From contig CM054057.1 of assembly GCA_028641055.1 (NCBI GenBank), positions 577,310,610-577,374,609 of the forward strand: a stretch of DNA of 64,000 bases. Direction: 5' to 3'. The notes beneath the pieces are model-generated. The model did not search any database. It was given only the letters and a program-made list of their open reading frames with translations, and was not told the DNA's origin. Positions 21,270-34,366 of the stretch are shown here, piece after piece. This DNA is from Alopecurus myosuroides (taxonomy: Eukaryota; Streptophyta; Magnoliopsida; Poales; Poaceae). Made by a program: the position numbers and the translations under genes. Positions within the stretch are counted from its first letter, which is position 1. Each line of letters starts with the position of its first letter.

Positions 21270-24200
21270 ACATCCCCAAGCTTAACCCATGCTCGTCCTC
21301 GAGTATGAAGGTGATAAAACTAACATGGACTTTGCATATTGAAACAATCATGGGATATCAAGGAGGATTATTCATGCTACATATAATCAAATTATTAATA
21401 CTAGAAATGAGTAGCAATATACAATTCATGTTGTAAGAAATATCAAATATGCAAGCAAAGATGCTTCATGAAAGTTCACAAAGTGTATAATGAAATAAAA
21501 GCACTATGGACCAAATGCATACACAAAATGAAAAATAAAATCCTATATTGGTCAAAGAATAGCATAATGGAAAATAGAAAATATGGTGGACACTTTGGAG
21601 AAAATTTAGTAGAGGTAAAACATGATCAAGTCTTATTTAGCCTCTAAATTATTCAATTAAAATTACTAATTGAAATGTGGTATCCATTGATCTAGGACTC
21701 TCATTGCCCCTTTATCACTAGCATCTTAAATGGTGAATGTTGAAGTAATGTGAATGACAAGGTGGTTGAAAGCCTCATGCCCCGTGAGTGTGAAAACCTA
21801 CTCCATGATTACTCAACTTAAGATTCCTAATAAGCTTTGTACAATAATAATAAGTATTAATGACATCATAGAGAACCGCAAAGAGGTACCTCTTTCCCCA
21901 TGACATGGAAACAAGACCATGTCACAATGACAAGACAAACAAACGGAGTAGACTCATCATCCTTTTTATTTTCATTCACTATTATGCATAGCTTCTTATT
22001 TTATTGTAGGATGTGTTGTAGAGTCACTCAAGCTGTAAGTAAATTTCCACCATGATAATGCATGGCTTGGGTTAGCAGCCCAATGCGTTTCTCTAGTCAT
22101 ATAGATACTTACTCATCAAAACTTACTATTCCTCTATTTCATTTCGGCATGGCAGGAGTTAAAAAAAAGTACATGATATCAACCAAATGTAAATTTTTGT
22201 GCAATGTTGAAAGCTTTCTGGTGATACACGTTTATAGCTAGCTCCCAACCACACACTTGTCAAACGCAAAACTTGTGGCTCCCATTATTGGGTCATGTTT
22301 ATTAGATGCATAAAAAGTAAAGTGTGCCTTCAAAAGTTCGTGAGAGTCCTATCCCAAGTTCAACCCATGACAATTAATAAAGTGAATATATTAATTTAGA
22401 ACATAAATAACATAATAACATGGTGAACATACTTGGAATAGCAATGAAGCTAATGGGAAGATATGGTGGACTCACTGGAAATACTTGGCTAAGGAGTGTT
22501 GGAAACAAGTTTTTACTTGTTGGAATTTTTAAATTTTTGGCTAGCAAGAGGGAGATAGTTGACCAGCTACTATGCATGCATATGTCCATAGAACTACTAA
22601 TTTCATAACAAACTCAATAAACAATAAATTAACATCAAGGACATGAATAAGAGATAGCTCAAGACAACATTATTGCAAATTTCTACACATAAAAAGCCTA
22701 TAAATCATGCAAACATATGTAGCTCTTCAAATCAACCATGGAATCCCTATTCCAAGTCATAATACTAGCATCCAATACATTCCAACCCCAAACTCCAGTA
22801 GCTCAATCGCATATAAAATGATGGGTGTGGTCTTATCAAAACAAAAATAAAAACAAAAACTAGACGCTTCAAGTCTCTACGATAAATGCTTTGCTTAGAA
22901 AAAAAAGAAAGTAGACGTGTGCTAACCCAAAGAGTGTAGATCCAATGGGGTGTTCATAACATCCCCAAGCTTATGGCTTTCACCATTCTTGGATGTCTTG
23001 AGGCGCAGCTCCTCTATTCCCTGTGAAAAAAACTTCACAAAACATGTTTCTCCCATTCTTTTTCTGTGGGGTGAGATTAGCAAGGACAAACAAATCACAT
23101 GCTTGCTGTGCAAAATTCCAAATAAAATGCTCCAGTAGATAGAAAATAAGGTTCATTATGTTGTATGTTCACTCTCTTGCTTGAAAGAATCATGGAAATT
23201 CGATTCCCAAGCCCAAAGAGTGCATAAAACAAAAGAAGGCAGAATCTGTCCAGAAAAGCAACAGCAGCAAAACGAACGTTTTTGCCTAAGCTAGACTCGT
23301 CAAAAAATTAAGACAATTTTTGTGATTACAGAGGACGAAAAGTTGCAGAACATACTAAAAATTTATCTCAATCTGACATACCAATCAAAAACGTAAAATC
23401 ATACGGTGAGCAGACTCGTGCTAAAACAGAAATTTCATGCACTAGGATAGCAACTTATAAGTCCAAATGGGTTTGACTTGAATCTTTATTGAAAACTCCA
23501 GAATTAAAACAAAAAATAATATTCTCTTGATACAGCAAGAGGACACTAGGAAAATCCAAACAAAAACAACCGGGTTGCCTCCCGTAAAGCGCTTTCTTTA
23601 TAGCCATATAGCTAGGCTTTACTTACTTAACATCATGATGGTTGGAGTGAGGTGGCTCGACATCCCCAAGCTTGGATTCTTGTACTTATTTGATACATGT
23701 AGGGTGAGCCCAGGGGTACATCCCCAAGCTTTATTGGTTGTCCCTCTTGATCTTTGTTCATCTCACTCAACTCTTCCTCCTGAAAAATTCTTCTTACACA
23801 AATCTCAACATAAAACTTGATTAGAGGGGTTAGTGCCTCCATAAATAAAATCCACATAGGTACAGCAAAGACACATCATGAGTTGATTCTAAATATTCAC
23901 TACTGTTACTACAGTTGTGCATTGCTCCTTGATCAAAATAACCACACAAAACACAAGTAATGAGAGCAATGCAAAAAGACATAATCTGCCAAAACTGAAC
24001 ATCCCGCAAAGAGTGAATTTTTAGAGGCACTTAAGTTGCTCAAATCAGAAAACTTAAAACTAATGAAATATGTAGTGATAACTAAATATTGCTTTCGTAA
24101 ATTACCAGGTCAAAATTCTACTTCTGTGATTTTAAACATTTTTCGCAGCGAAGTTCAGGAATATGTTTTCTTGACAGCTAATTACTATTGTTTAATCCTA

Positions 24201-24661
24201 TCTCTCATATAAGATTATTTTTGCCATTTAAGATGAGAAATAAGACATAAATGTGATGTTACAGTAGTGAACTAATATTTTTTATTGTTTTTAGCTTTGG
24301 AAAAGTTTTAATGATAGAGACTTTGCAATGGTTGCATTGGCATGAACAACACATGTTCAAGGTCGACCCCAACTTCTCCATTACTCATCCTTCTCATTTA
24401 CTTTCCCATTTTTTATAAAATGAAAATCTTAAACTAAATGATACATAACAGTAGGTAAAGGCATTTTACATGTTGTAAAGACATAAATGTGTGCTCAAAC
24501 CGAATAGGAAATTAAAGCATAAGGAACACACCAAAAAATATTAAACAATTTATTTTTAAGTCTAACCGATTTCCTATGCATTGGCATTTTGTAATGAAAC
24601 AAATAAAAGAAGCACATAATAGCAAGCATAGAAAGGTAGATCAAGTGCAACTTCAATACTT

Positions 24662-25107
24662 TCAGCATAAAGAGGGGAAACTTAATATTGTTGAATATGT
24701 GTAACCATGTTTCCCTCTCTCATAATAATTTTCAGTAGCATCATGAATAGATTCAACAATATGAATATCACATAAAACATTCTTATCATGAGCCACATGC
24801 ATAAAAGAATCACTACTCTCCACATAAGTAAAATCCTCATTAGTGATAGTGGGAGTTAAACATTCATAATTTTCATTGCAATCATCATATATAGGAGGCA
24901 TAGTATCATCAAAGTGAATTTTCTCCTCCAAGCTTGGGGAACTAGAAATATCATGCTCATCAAAACCAACTTCCCCAAGCTTAAAACTTTCCATAGAATC
25001 AACAAGTATATCATTTTTTTCCTCAATAGTAGGGGACTAAAAATATCATATTCATCAAGACAAACTTCCCCAAGCTCAAGGTTTTCCTTAGCAATAAAGG
25101 TGTTCAA
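24662..25107 (-). pseudogene. Broken gag-like ORF of the non-autonomous element
   Basis: Two overlapping minus-strand frames (25107-24856 and 24994-24662) share a repeated LGEVxxDExDI motif and together form one acidic protein interrupted by a frameshift. The segment DATENYYERGKHG closely matches ATEKYYERGKYG encoded near 29815 in the plus-strand element at 26962-34366, showing a common origin. No known domain is visible; function is inferred from position after the primer-binding site. Confidence 0.55.
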
Positions 25108-25303
25108 GAATTAGTACTACCACAAATATGATTGTTGTGCAAATAATTTTTCAATTTCTCCTCAAACACTTCATGTCCTAATTCAAGGTAGATATTATAT
25201 AGTTCTAAAATTGTTTGGTTGTTTTCCATTTTATAATTTTTTTGTGTTTTAGGTTTATATGTTAGTATGCAATGCAAACAAGAATAAAAGCTTAGCACAA
25301 CGC

Positions 25304-25321
25304 TCCCCGGCAACGGCGCCA
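25304..25321 (-). other. Primer-binding site, tRNA-Asp type
   Basis: Minus-strand TGGCGCCGTTGCCGGGGA, eight bases inside the 5' LTR. It matches the 3' end of plant tRNA-Asp perfectly in the form commonly listed for grass Gypsy elements. Confidence 0.9.
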
Positions 25322-25330
25322 AAAAGTGCT

Positions 25331-26657
25331 TGATGACTCCCAAGTGCAGGAGATCAATTGTAGTACCTTTCGATAAGTATTTGATTGTCGAACCCACGAG
25401 GAGCTGAAGGTAAGCTATCTATTCTCTAAAGCCCTATAACCCTTATATGGCTGTTTATGCAAAGCAATAAGTTTGACTAAAAGGAACTAACTAATTAAAA
25501 GCAAGTGACGTGGAGTGTGGTTTGTCTAGTAACTAGTGAAGCAAGTTTAAAATGCAAGTTTCTAAGCAAGTTTCACAAGTAGCAAGCAGCAAATATCTCA
25601 AGTATCTCAAGGAAGCAAGTGTTCTAGCAATAGGTGTTTCGTTCGTGTGGTTGTCACAATTAGTGAAGCACATGTTTTAGTCTTAGTTGTTTCTTCTAGG
25701 AAGGAGCCATGAATAGGTATAGTCAAGTAAATGATCTAAAACCCCTTATGATGGATCATGTGGCCAAGAAAATGCCTGCACAAGATTGATTAAGACATAA
25801 AGTCCCACCATAGCCTTACGTTCTAAGGTCCCCTATATATATCCCCCAATAACTTAACTTTGTGGCTCGGTCTCAGGTTACTGTCACTCCCAAGTCACCA
25901 CCACTCCATTATGCTACCGGTGATCACCTTATATGCATTCCCCAACATATGTGTGCACTCATATATTGTACATAAAGACAATCATAGAAGATAACAAACG
26001 TGTATGCAACCAATCAACAACTATTTCACCATTTGCCAAGAACAATTCACTACTCAAACATAGACGGGGAGACACAATACATCTAGGGAATATAGTATTG
26101 CATCATACATCGTGTTTGCCAAGAGATTACAGTGGAGAGATGGAGCCGATCTTGCTGTAGATGTTGATGATGAACACGCCGGAGGGGGGTGGAGCCCTCC
26201 GGGGGTGATCCTGGCGGCGTTTCCCCCCTCCGATCTTCTCCGGCGGCAGCCTTCTGTCTCTCTGTTTTGTGGTTTCGTCTCTCGGCGCCGCCTCCTCCTC
26301 GAAAAGGGGGCAAAAAGGGGGCAAAAAGGGGGCCTCTCACGCGGCCAAGGAATCTGGCCGCGTGGAGGGTCCTCTTTGCCACCTGGTTGGCCTTTTGGCC
26401 CTCTACTTTGGCCCATGGTCTTCGTCTCGAAAATTCTGAACCGTGCTCTTTGGCCTTGCCCTTTTTGGAGTCCCGAAGCTCCCGGAAAGTCTGAAACACT
26501 AAAAAGTACGTTTTCTGGAAAAACAGGGTTAGAACCAAAAGAAGGGGGATTTTTTAGAAAATCCCCCAAATCATTATAAAACATGAATATAAGCTGCTAA
26601 TATGTAGGAAAACAAGTAATAACATGCAATGTTCATGTATGAATTTTACATGCATCA
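25331..26657 (-). repeat. 5' LTR of element 19876-26657, TATA box lost
   Basis: This LTR is about 67 bases shorter than its partner. The segment carrying the TATA box and presumed start region (partner positions about 20855-20935) is missing, replaced by short repeats GGGGGCAAAAA (near 26307-26335). Confidence 0.92.
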
Positions 26658-26662
26658 TATAG

Positions 26663-26961
26663 CGACGGATCGATCAACAATTACATATACATAGGGGAGC
26701 CCTATATAGAGAGATGCCCTAATTTACATATATATCGGCAATGATCAATCACAAATAAAGAGAGGGGCGCCCTAGAGGGTAACGCGCTACGGAGACTACT
26801 CCTACTCCTCTTCCAGCGGCGCAATATCGCGGAGGGAGTGCATGGCGTCCGCGGTAAGAAAGATGTGCTCAAAGTTGGTGTAAGTGTTGAAACCCGTGAA
26901 TGGGATGAACTCGCACCCACAATAGAATGCCTGGCCGCGGAGGTTGTATATGTCGCAGGGG
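26663..26961 (-). pseudogene. 3' part of an unknown grass gene, cut by a retrotransposon
   Basis: The minus-strand frame from 26961 to the TAG at 26804-26802 encodes a compact C-terminus, CDIYNLRGQAFYCGCEFIPF onward, ending MHSLRDIAPLEEE. The bases 26801-26663 look like a 3' UTR. The upstream part lies at 34367-34740, separated by the element at 26962-34366. Across the AGGGG duplication the frame is continuous (HFTNP then CDIYN). I do not recognise the family. It may be a host gene or the coding part of another element. Confidence 0.55.
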
Positions 26962-28530
26962 TGATACGTCATAAACGTATCCATGATTTCTGATGTTCCA
27001 TGTTATTTTCTATACATTTTATGTCATTTTTATCGATTTTCCGGGACTACCCTATTGATAAGATGCCACACACCCAGTTCCCTGTTTTCTACTGTTTTTA
27101 GTTTCAGAAAAGTTCTTTTGGAAATATTCTCGAAATTGGAAAATTCGAAGCCCGGAAGTCTTAGAATTCCCGAAGGTTCCACGCAGTCCTGAAGAGGCCC
27201 GGGGAGGGGCCACAGGGGGCCATAGCATAGGGCGGCGCCCCCTGGCCACGCCTAGGGTGGTGTGGGCCCCTCGGGCGTCCACCGCCATCGCCCTTTCGCC
27301 TATTTATACCCTCGTTGTGTTAACCCTAAAAAGATCCCACTTTTCCACGAAAAACACCTGAGGCCACCGTCATCGTCAACCCGAGATCAGGAGGGTTCTG
27401 GATTTCTCCCCGGCACCCTGCCAGGAGGGGAAATCATCACCGGAGGGACCTACACCACCATGCCGGCTCCGGAGATATGCGTGAGTAGTTCAGCCCTGGA
27501 CTACGGGTCCATAGAAGTAGCTAGATGGTTGTTCTCTCCACTTTATGCCTCATGTTTAGCTCTCGTTAGCTGCCTTGCATGATCGAGGTTATACTATTGT
27601 AATGCTACATATTGTGTTTGTTGGGATCCGATGAATGTTTAATGCTAAGTCTCTTGATTATCAATCTATCATGTTATGTTGATGTGTATGGTATTTATGA
27701 TCTCGCGTGCTCTCGGTTGTTAGTAGATGCTCTGGCCAAGTGGATGCTAGTGACTTCAAGAGGGAGTATTTATGTTCGATGGTGGGTTCAGGCCTCCTTT
27801 GCATCTGTGCTCGGGTGACAGAAACGTGTCGGATGGAGGATGTGTAGTTGCCATTAGGTAGAAAACAACGATGTTTACATTGTTTACATTACACACTTTG
27901 CTTAATGCGATTATCCGTTGCTTGCAACTTAATAACCAATGTTTGTTCGGATGATATTTGGAGGGTGGATTATTAGTCATAAACACAGTTGGATGACAGT
28001 CTATGAGTCTTGTTGTAATGCTCGCATGAATCTCGTAGTTATCATCATGTCATGCATGTTTCAATATCTATCAATTGCCCAGCTGTAATTTGTTCACCAC
28101 ACATGTTATCTATCTTTTATGGAGAGACACCACTAGTGAACTGTGGACCCCTGTCCATTTTCCCATAGTGATAATACAACCACTACAATTATGGTTTTCA
28201 CACAGTTTCCACTATTTTCACACTGCTACAATTGTTTTCATATTGTTCTCCTACTATTTTCCACACCATATGTTTAACCGCTTTGTTATCAACAAAATCG
28301 GCGAGATTGACAACCTCACTGCTTTGTTGGGGGAAAGAGAAATGATTGTGTTGTGTAGGTTCCACGTTGTTGCTGAATCGGTAGTGCGCCCTACCACATC
28401 AAGTGCATCAACCTTTAGAGATTGCTTGTCCTCCTACTGGTCGATTCAACCTTGGTTTCTTTTCCGAGGGAAAACTTGCTGCTGCACTCTTCACAACCTT
28501 TCTCTTGGGGTTTACCAACGTCAGCCATCA
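26962..28530 (+). repeat. 5' LTR of element 26962-34366
   Basis: It runs from TGATACGTCATAAACG to GTCAGCCATCA. It retains a TATA-like TATTTATAC (27301-27309). Confidence 0.95.
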
Positions 28531-28540
28531 GCAAGTTTTC

Positions 28541-28558
28541 TGGCGACGTTGCTGGGGA
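28541..28558 (+). other. Primer-binding site, degenerate tRNA-Asp type
   Basis: TGGCGACGTTGCTGGGGA differs at two positions from the tRNA-Asp form seen intact at 25304-25321. Confidence 0.85.
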
Positions 28559-28651
28559 GGAAGAGAATTTCTGGAAGGGGAGTCTCTCACTTACAATCTC
28601 TTTACTTTGTTATTGTTTTTCTTGTTACTTGCTTTATCATGCCTGCTATCA

Positions 28652-29798
28652 ATGGTTGATTTCTTTGAAACTAGATCTTATTGGCAAGGTGGGTTCACAG
28701 AAGAACAACAAAAATATTATAAGGAACACCGCTTGTCACAAAAAGGGATACACTTATGGGAACAAATTAACAAGTTGAATAACTATGCTAAATACTTGTG
28801 CTCTACTTATAATGTTACTTATTGCTTTGATAAATATCATTGCTATAGGAGGTATAAACACCTCCCTTTTCAATGTGAGTATAATGATAATGTTGCCATA
28901 TCTTTTTATGTTAAGGAAAATTATTACTTTATGACATGGAACAAATTTAGGAATTTATTACTTGGAAGGGTGCATTCGAAATCGCCTATTTGCTTGAAAG
29001 TATTTATGATGCACCTTATAAATACGAGATTTATGCTATACTTGAATATTGCTTTGATAATTACAAGGATTGTGATTACTACATACTTAAATATCTTAAT
29101 AGATGCTCTCCCCCAAAGGAGGATACTAAAGCCTTGCAGGAGCCTATGGAAGAGGAAGTTGCTGAATGTGGAAGCTCATTGGATGAAAAAGAGGAGGAGA
29201 GTGATGATCAAGAGGAGGAAGAATGGAGTACCTACCCATGTCTACCTCCCAATGAGAGTAACTCTTTAACTCATACCTTATTTGATTGGCCTCCATGCTT
29301 ACCAAAGGAGGATGAGTGTCATATTAATAATTGTGATGATCCTATTGATTCTTTTTAAATATCCCTTTTTGATGAGATTGATACGTGATATACTTGTAAC
29401 CTTGATACTACTATGAATGAAACGTGTGAGAACGATATTGCTACTGTTATTTATGATAATCCATTCTGCTTTGATAAATCCTATGATAATCCTCTATTTA
29501 TTCTAACAATTGATATGCATGATAATGAGAAAGTTTGTTTAGAAAATTCATATGATAATGCTCTAGATGATGGTCCTATGTTACTCGATGTTATAAATTA
29601 TAATGCTACTGAATTATGGTTGCTATAATGTACCCCATACCTTTTAAGAGTGACCAGTCATCTTATTTTTCTATTGCTAAAAGTGGGAAAGAAGAGGACT
29701 TTATTCTTTATTTTGATCCCACTATTTTTCAGCTTGATATGAATTGTGTGCTTTTAGACCATGACAAACATGATTTATGTGATAATTATGTTGTTTAG
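28652..29798 (+). pseudogene. Degraded gag-like ORF of the non-autonomous element
   Basis: A likely start is the ATG at 28652 (MVDFFETRSYWQGGFTEEQQ). The frame shifts near 28985-29000 and continues as an acidic protein with a glutamate-rich run (near 29150-29225). It is broken by TAA at 29356-29358 and a further stop before 29413, then continues to about 29626. A later frame (29616-29798) follows. The downstream segment ATEKYYERGKYG (near 29815) matches the minus-strand element at 19876-26657. It has no recognised enzyme domain; it may once have served packaging or structure. Confidence 0.55.
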
Positions 29799-32771
29799 TT
29801 TGTTCATAATGCTACTGAAAAATATTATGAGAGAGGAAAATATGGTTGTAGGAATTTTCATGTTACTAAAACACCTCTCTTTTTGTTGAAAGTTTTAAAA
29901 TTGCTCTTGTTCTACCTTCCCATGATTTCTAGCTTGAGCTTCTTTAATTTATTTCTTTAAAAGATTCCTATGCATAGGAAGTGGTTTAGACTTATATTTT
30001 TTTATACTTTCTTATTGATGCTCTCTTTTATTAATTCATATTTCTTATGTGAGCATATTCTTCCTTTCTGTGCCTAGCTAAAAGACGTTAAAGAAAAGCA
30101 CTTCTTGGGAGATAACCCATGGTTTTTTTTTGCTTTGTTTTCCACTGTTTTCTTTGAGTCAAGGGGTTGTATAATTTTGTAGAAAATTCTTTGTATATTT
30201 ATTTTCATGTATTAGTTGTGCCAAGTAAAGTTTCTAGCAAAAAGTGGAGTTTGTTTTAGATTTCTGCGCGGAAAACAGATTTCAGCTGTCCACCGTAAAA
30301 AATCGTATAATTCACAAAAAGACCAAAATGACCTGAAACTTTTTGTGCTTATTCCTCAGCTAATTCCGAAATTTTTCTTTCTTTATGTTTTTCGATTTGA
30401 GCAACTTAAGTGCCCCGAAAAAATTCGTCATTACAGACTGTTCTGATTTTGGCAGATTCTGCCATTTTTCTTGCATTTGCTCTTTTACTATGTCAAGTGG
30501 ATTTATTTGCTTCACGAAACATCAGTGTCTCTCGATAATATTTAAAATATAAATAGAACTTGTTCCCATACAGAACCAATGAATTTTTTATTGTTTCACT
30601 AACCCTCTAATGCGAACTACTTTGAGTGTGGCGTGAATGAAGTTTTCAAGGGTCAAGAGAAGAGGGTGATATAATGTGATGAAGAAGAGTGTAAGGTCAA
30701 AGCTTGGGGATGCCCCCGTGGTTCATCCCAGAAAATTCTAAGAAGACTCAAGCGTCTAAGCTTGGGGATGCCCAAGGCATCCCCTTATTCATCAATGAAT
30801 TATCACGTCACTTCTAGTGAAACTATATTTTTATTCGGTCACATCATATGAAATTTACTTGGAGCCTCTTTTATTTTTCGTTCTATTTCCTTTTGTTTTT
30901 TGTATGTTCCCTTGCTGCAATAAACATCATTGAAACCTAGAATTCTTGTTTGGGAGAGAGACACGCTTCGCTTTTTCATATGAATACTCGTTACGTATTC
31001 TTAGTTTTTCTTCTAGTTACTGCAATTCTTTTAGCTTCTGTTTGTTTTCATGCATCTCTTATTCAGAGATGTTAGTTTTAGTATAGTTATGTGAGTAATG
31101 TCTTGCTTATTTGTTGTATCATTTAGAGAGTTTTTGTTCAAACATATTTTGTATGGTGCTTGATGGAAAAAGAAACTTGTTGCATGTGGTAGAATTTATA
31201 ACGATGCAAAAGAAGCTTGTATAGACTGTGGCTAGACTTCTTCATGTCATGTTAGATGTTATTTTAATTCTAAGACTAGTGGTTATCTTTGTAGCATGAA
31301 TTGTTTCAAATAGCTGAGAATGTTTAATGTGCCACTGAAAGAATCAAGACTTGATTTTATCACATTAAAGCATAAATTTGTGGTGTTCTCCTTTAAATGT
31401 TTTATTTGGTTGACTTGGCGCATGCTTACACCATGTTTATGACTACAAACCAGTCATGAATATCCTTCATGACCATTTAGTATTTGAGTTGTAATACCAC
31501 TTATGCTTTGAGTAATAATGTTTTTGTCACTATGCATGATTATGGCCATTATTTCCTCTAGATTTGTCGCTCCCAGTCTTTGCTAGCCTCCACCTGTACT
31601 AGGTATGAGCTCTACTCGTGCATCCAACTCCCAAAAACCAGAGTATGCCAAATGTGTCCGCCACACCTACCTACATGTGGTATTTAACTGCCACTCCAAA
31701 GTAAATTTCTCATGTGTTACCTTTAAAACTTTCAAAATTACTCCTGTTTTGTGCTCCTGTTTTTAGCTCATGGGGACGTGAATAGAGAATCTTTATCTCA
31801 CTTGTTGATTGGATTTCACACCTTGGACTAGTGGCTTCATCCGCTTATCCAATTGATAGAAGAGCTGGAAGCGGGTGCTAAGCCCAAATTAATACAAAAA
31901 AATTCTCTTCACTATTTGTGCCCTGATTTTATCAGTCAAAGCATAATTGTGTAAACAAAAGAGAAAGAGGGGTGACCTTCTACCTAGTTGCATCCTTCAA
32001 TGGGAGCCGCTCTTGTGAAGTCTAGTTGGCTTCTAAACATACTGTATTTTCTGTTTACCATTCGTTGACATAAAAATACACACCTCTCTAAGAATAGACA
32101 CTCATCCATGGTATATGATTGTTGGCAGGCACCCGAGGATTTGGTTGGCCATGGTTTGTGTAAGAACGGTTGGGAGGAGTGTCAAACATTTTATACCTCT
32201 GGTTAATAAAATAAAAATCTATAGCACATGAGTGATCCATGCTTCCCTCTGCGAAGGGCCTTTCTTTTACTTTCATGTTGAGTTTCCATCTTCTAACTTT
32301 ATGCACGGTTGAGAGAGCATAGTTGTCATTCTGAGTTTAAAGTGCATTTGTCCCAAAAACATTATTATTGATTCATACCTTGTTATTACTTTCTCTCAAA
32401 TTATTTGTTCTAGTCATCCTCTTAAACTTTGAAGGTGTCCTGGCATTTATGTTTTGCCCCACTCGTAAGGACAAGTGAAATATCACTTTGCCATGTTTTC
32501 TTGATGCTAGAAACAAACGTTTAACTTTCCAATACATTGTTATTCATGATATTCTACTTGTTTTACTTTTCATGATGCAAAGTCATTGCTATGTTTCACT
32601 GTCAAAATTATATCTATCATGCTTTTGTTTAAAATACTATGATATCATCTTACATATTCTTTTACAATATTGATGATCAAGTTTATGTTGGTAGCATGTC
32701 ACATCAGAAATTACTTGTTTTGTCGTTTACCTACCTACTCGAGGACGAGTAGGAACTAAGCTTGGGGATGT

Positions 32772-34366
32772 TGATACGTCATAAACGTATCCATAATTTC
32801 TGATGTTCCATGTTGTTTTCATGTTATTTGCTACATGTTTGCTATACACTTTATGTCATTGTTATCAATTTTTTTGGGACTAACCTATTTACAAGATTCC
32901 ACAGAGCCAGTTCCATGTTTTCTGCTGTTTTTAGTTTCAGAAATGTTGTTCTAGAAATATTCCCAGAATTAGAAATTTCGAACCTCAGAAGTCTTAGAAT
33001 TCACAAAGGTTCCATGGAGTCCCGAAGAGGCCCAGAGAGGGGCCACAGGGCAGCCACACCATAAGGCGGCGCGCCCCTGGCCACGTCTGGGGTGGTGTAG
33101 GCCCCTCGGGCATCCACCGCCATCGCCATTTCGCCTATTTGTCCCCCCGATGTTTTAACCCTAAAAGATCCAACTTTTCCACGGAAAAAAACCCGAGGCC
33201 GCCGTCATCGTCAACCCGAGATCGGGAGGGTTCTAGAGTTCTCCCCGGTACTGTGCCGAGAGGGGAAATCATCACCGGAGGGCTCTACACCATCATGCCC
33301 GCCTCTGGAGTGATGCGTGAGTAGTTCATCCATGGACTACGGGTCCATAACAGTAGCTAGATGGTTGTTCTCTCCACTTTATGACTCATGATTAGATCCC
33401 GTGAGCTGCCTCACATGATCGAGATCATATTATTGTAATGCTACATGTTGTGTTTGCTGGGATCCGATGAATGTTGAATGCTATGTCTCTTGATTATCAA
33501 TATATCATGTTATCTTCATGTGTATGTTACTTATGATCTTGCATTCTCTCCATTGTTAGTAGATGCTCTGGACAAGTAGATGCTAGTGACTCCAAGAGGG
33601 AGTATTTATGCTCGATAGTGGGTTCATGCCTCCTTTGCATCTATGCTCGAGTGACAGAAACGTGACGGACGGAGGATGTGCTGCTGCCATTAGGGAGAAA
33701 ACAACGATGTTTACATTGTTTAGATTACACACTTTGCTTAATGTGATTATCCGTTGCTTGCAACTTAATACCCAACGTTTGTTCGGATGATATTCGGAGG
33801 GTGGATTATTAGTTATAGACGCAGTTGGATGACGGTCTATGAGTCTTGTTGTAATGCCCGCATGAAACACATAGTAATCATCATGTCATGCATCTTTAAA
33901 TATCTATCAATTGCCTAGCTGTAATTTTTTCACCACACATGTTATCTATATTTTATGGAGAGACACCGCTAGTGAATTGTGGACCCCGGTCCATTTTCCC
34001 ATACTGATAATACAACCACTTCAAATATTGTTTTCACACTGTTTCCACTGTTTTCACACTGCTACTATTGTTTTCATATTGTTCTCCTACTGTTTTCCAC
34101 ACCATATGTTTAACCGCTTTGTTACCAGCAAAACCGGTGAGATTGACAACCTCACTGTTTCGTTTGGGCAAAGTGAATTGATTGTGTTGTGTAGGTTCCA
34201 CGTTGCTGCTGAACCGGTAGTGTGCCCTACCACATCAACTGCATCAACCTTCAGAGATTGCGTGTCCTCCTACTGGTCGATTCAACCTTGGTTTCTTTTC
34301 CGAGGGAAAACTTGCCGCCGCACTCTTCACAACCTTCCTCTTGGGGTTTACCAACGTCAGTCGTCA
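32772..34366 (+). repeat. 3' LTR of element 26962-34366
   Basis: It runs from TGATACGTCATAAACG to GTCAGTCGTCA. The region matching the TATA-like box of the 5' LTR reads TATTTGTCCC here (near 33137), so its promoter is probably inactive. There are scattered substitutions and small indels relative to the 5' LTR. Confidence 0.95.

Larger units (their letters stand above)
19876..26657 (-). mobile_element. Complete non-autonomous Gypsy-type LTR retrotransposon (LARD-like), minus
   Basis: The two LTRs (19876-21269 and 25331-26657) are flanked by a perfect TATAG duplication (19871-19875 and 26658-26662). The primer-binding site TGGCGCCGTTGCCGGGGA (25321-25304, minus) is complementary to tRNA-Asp. 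The polypurine tract AGCTTGGGGATGT lies just inside the 3' LTR (near 21270-21282, minus). The internal region of about 4.06 kb encodes only a short broken gag-like piece and no protease, reverse transcriptase, RNase H or integrase, so it must have been mobilised in trans. It sits in what was the 3' UTR of the split gene. Confidence 0.95.
26962..34366 (+). mobile_element. Complete non-autonomous Gypsy-type LTR retrotransposon (LARD-like), plus
   Basis: The LTRs are 26962-28530 and 32772-34366, flanked by a perfect AGGGG duplication (26957-26961 and 34367-34371). The primer-binding site at 28541-28558 (TGGCGACGTTGCTGGGGA) is a mutated tRNA-Asp type. The polypurine tract AAGCTTGGGGATGT abuts the 3' LTR (32758-32771). 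The internal 4.2 kb has a degraded gag-like region and then only AT-rich DNA; no pol domains. A second purine tract-like AAGCTTGGGGATGCCC occurs near 30758. The LTRs differ visibly at many positions, so it is older than the neighbouring element. Confidence 0.95.
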
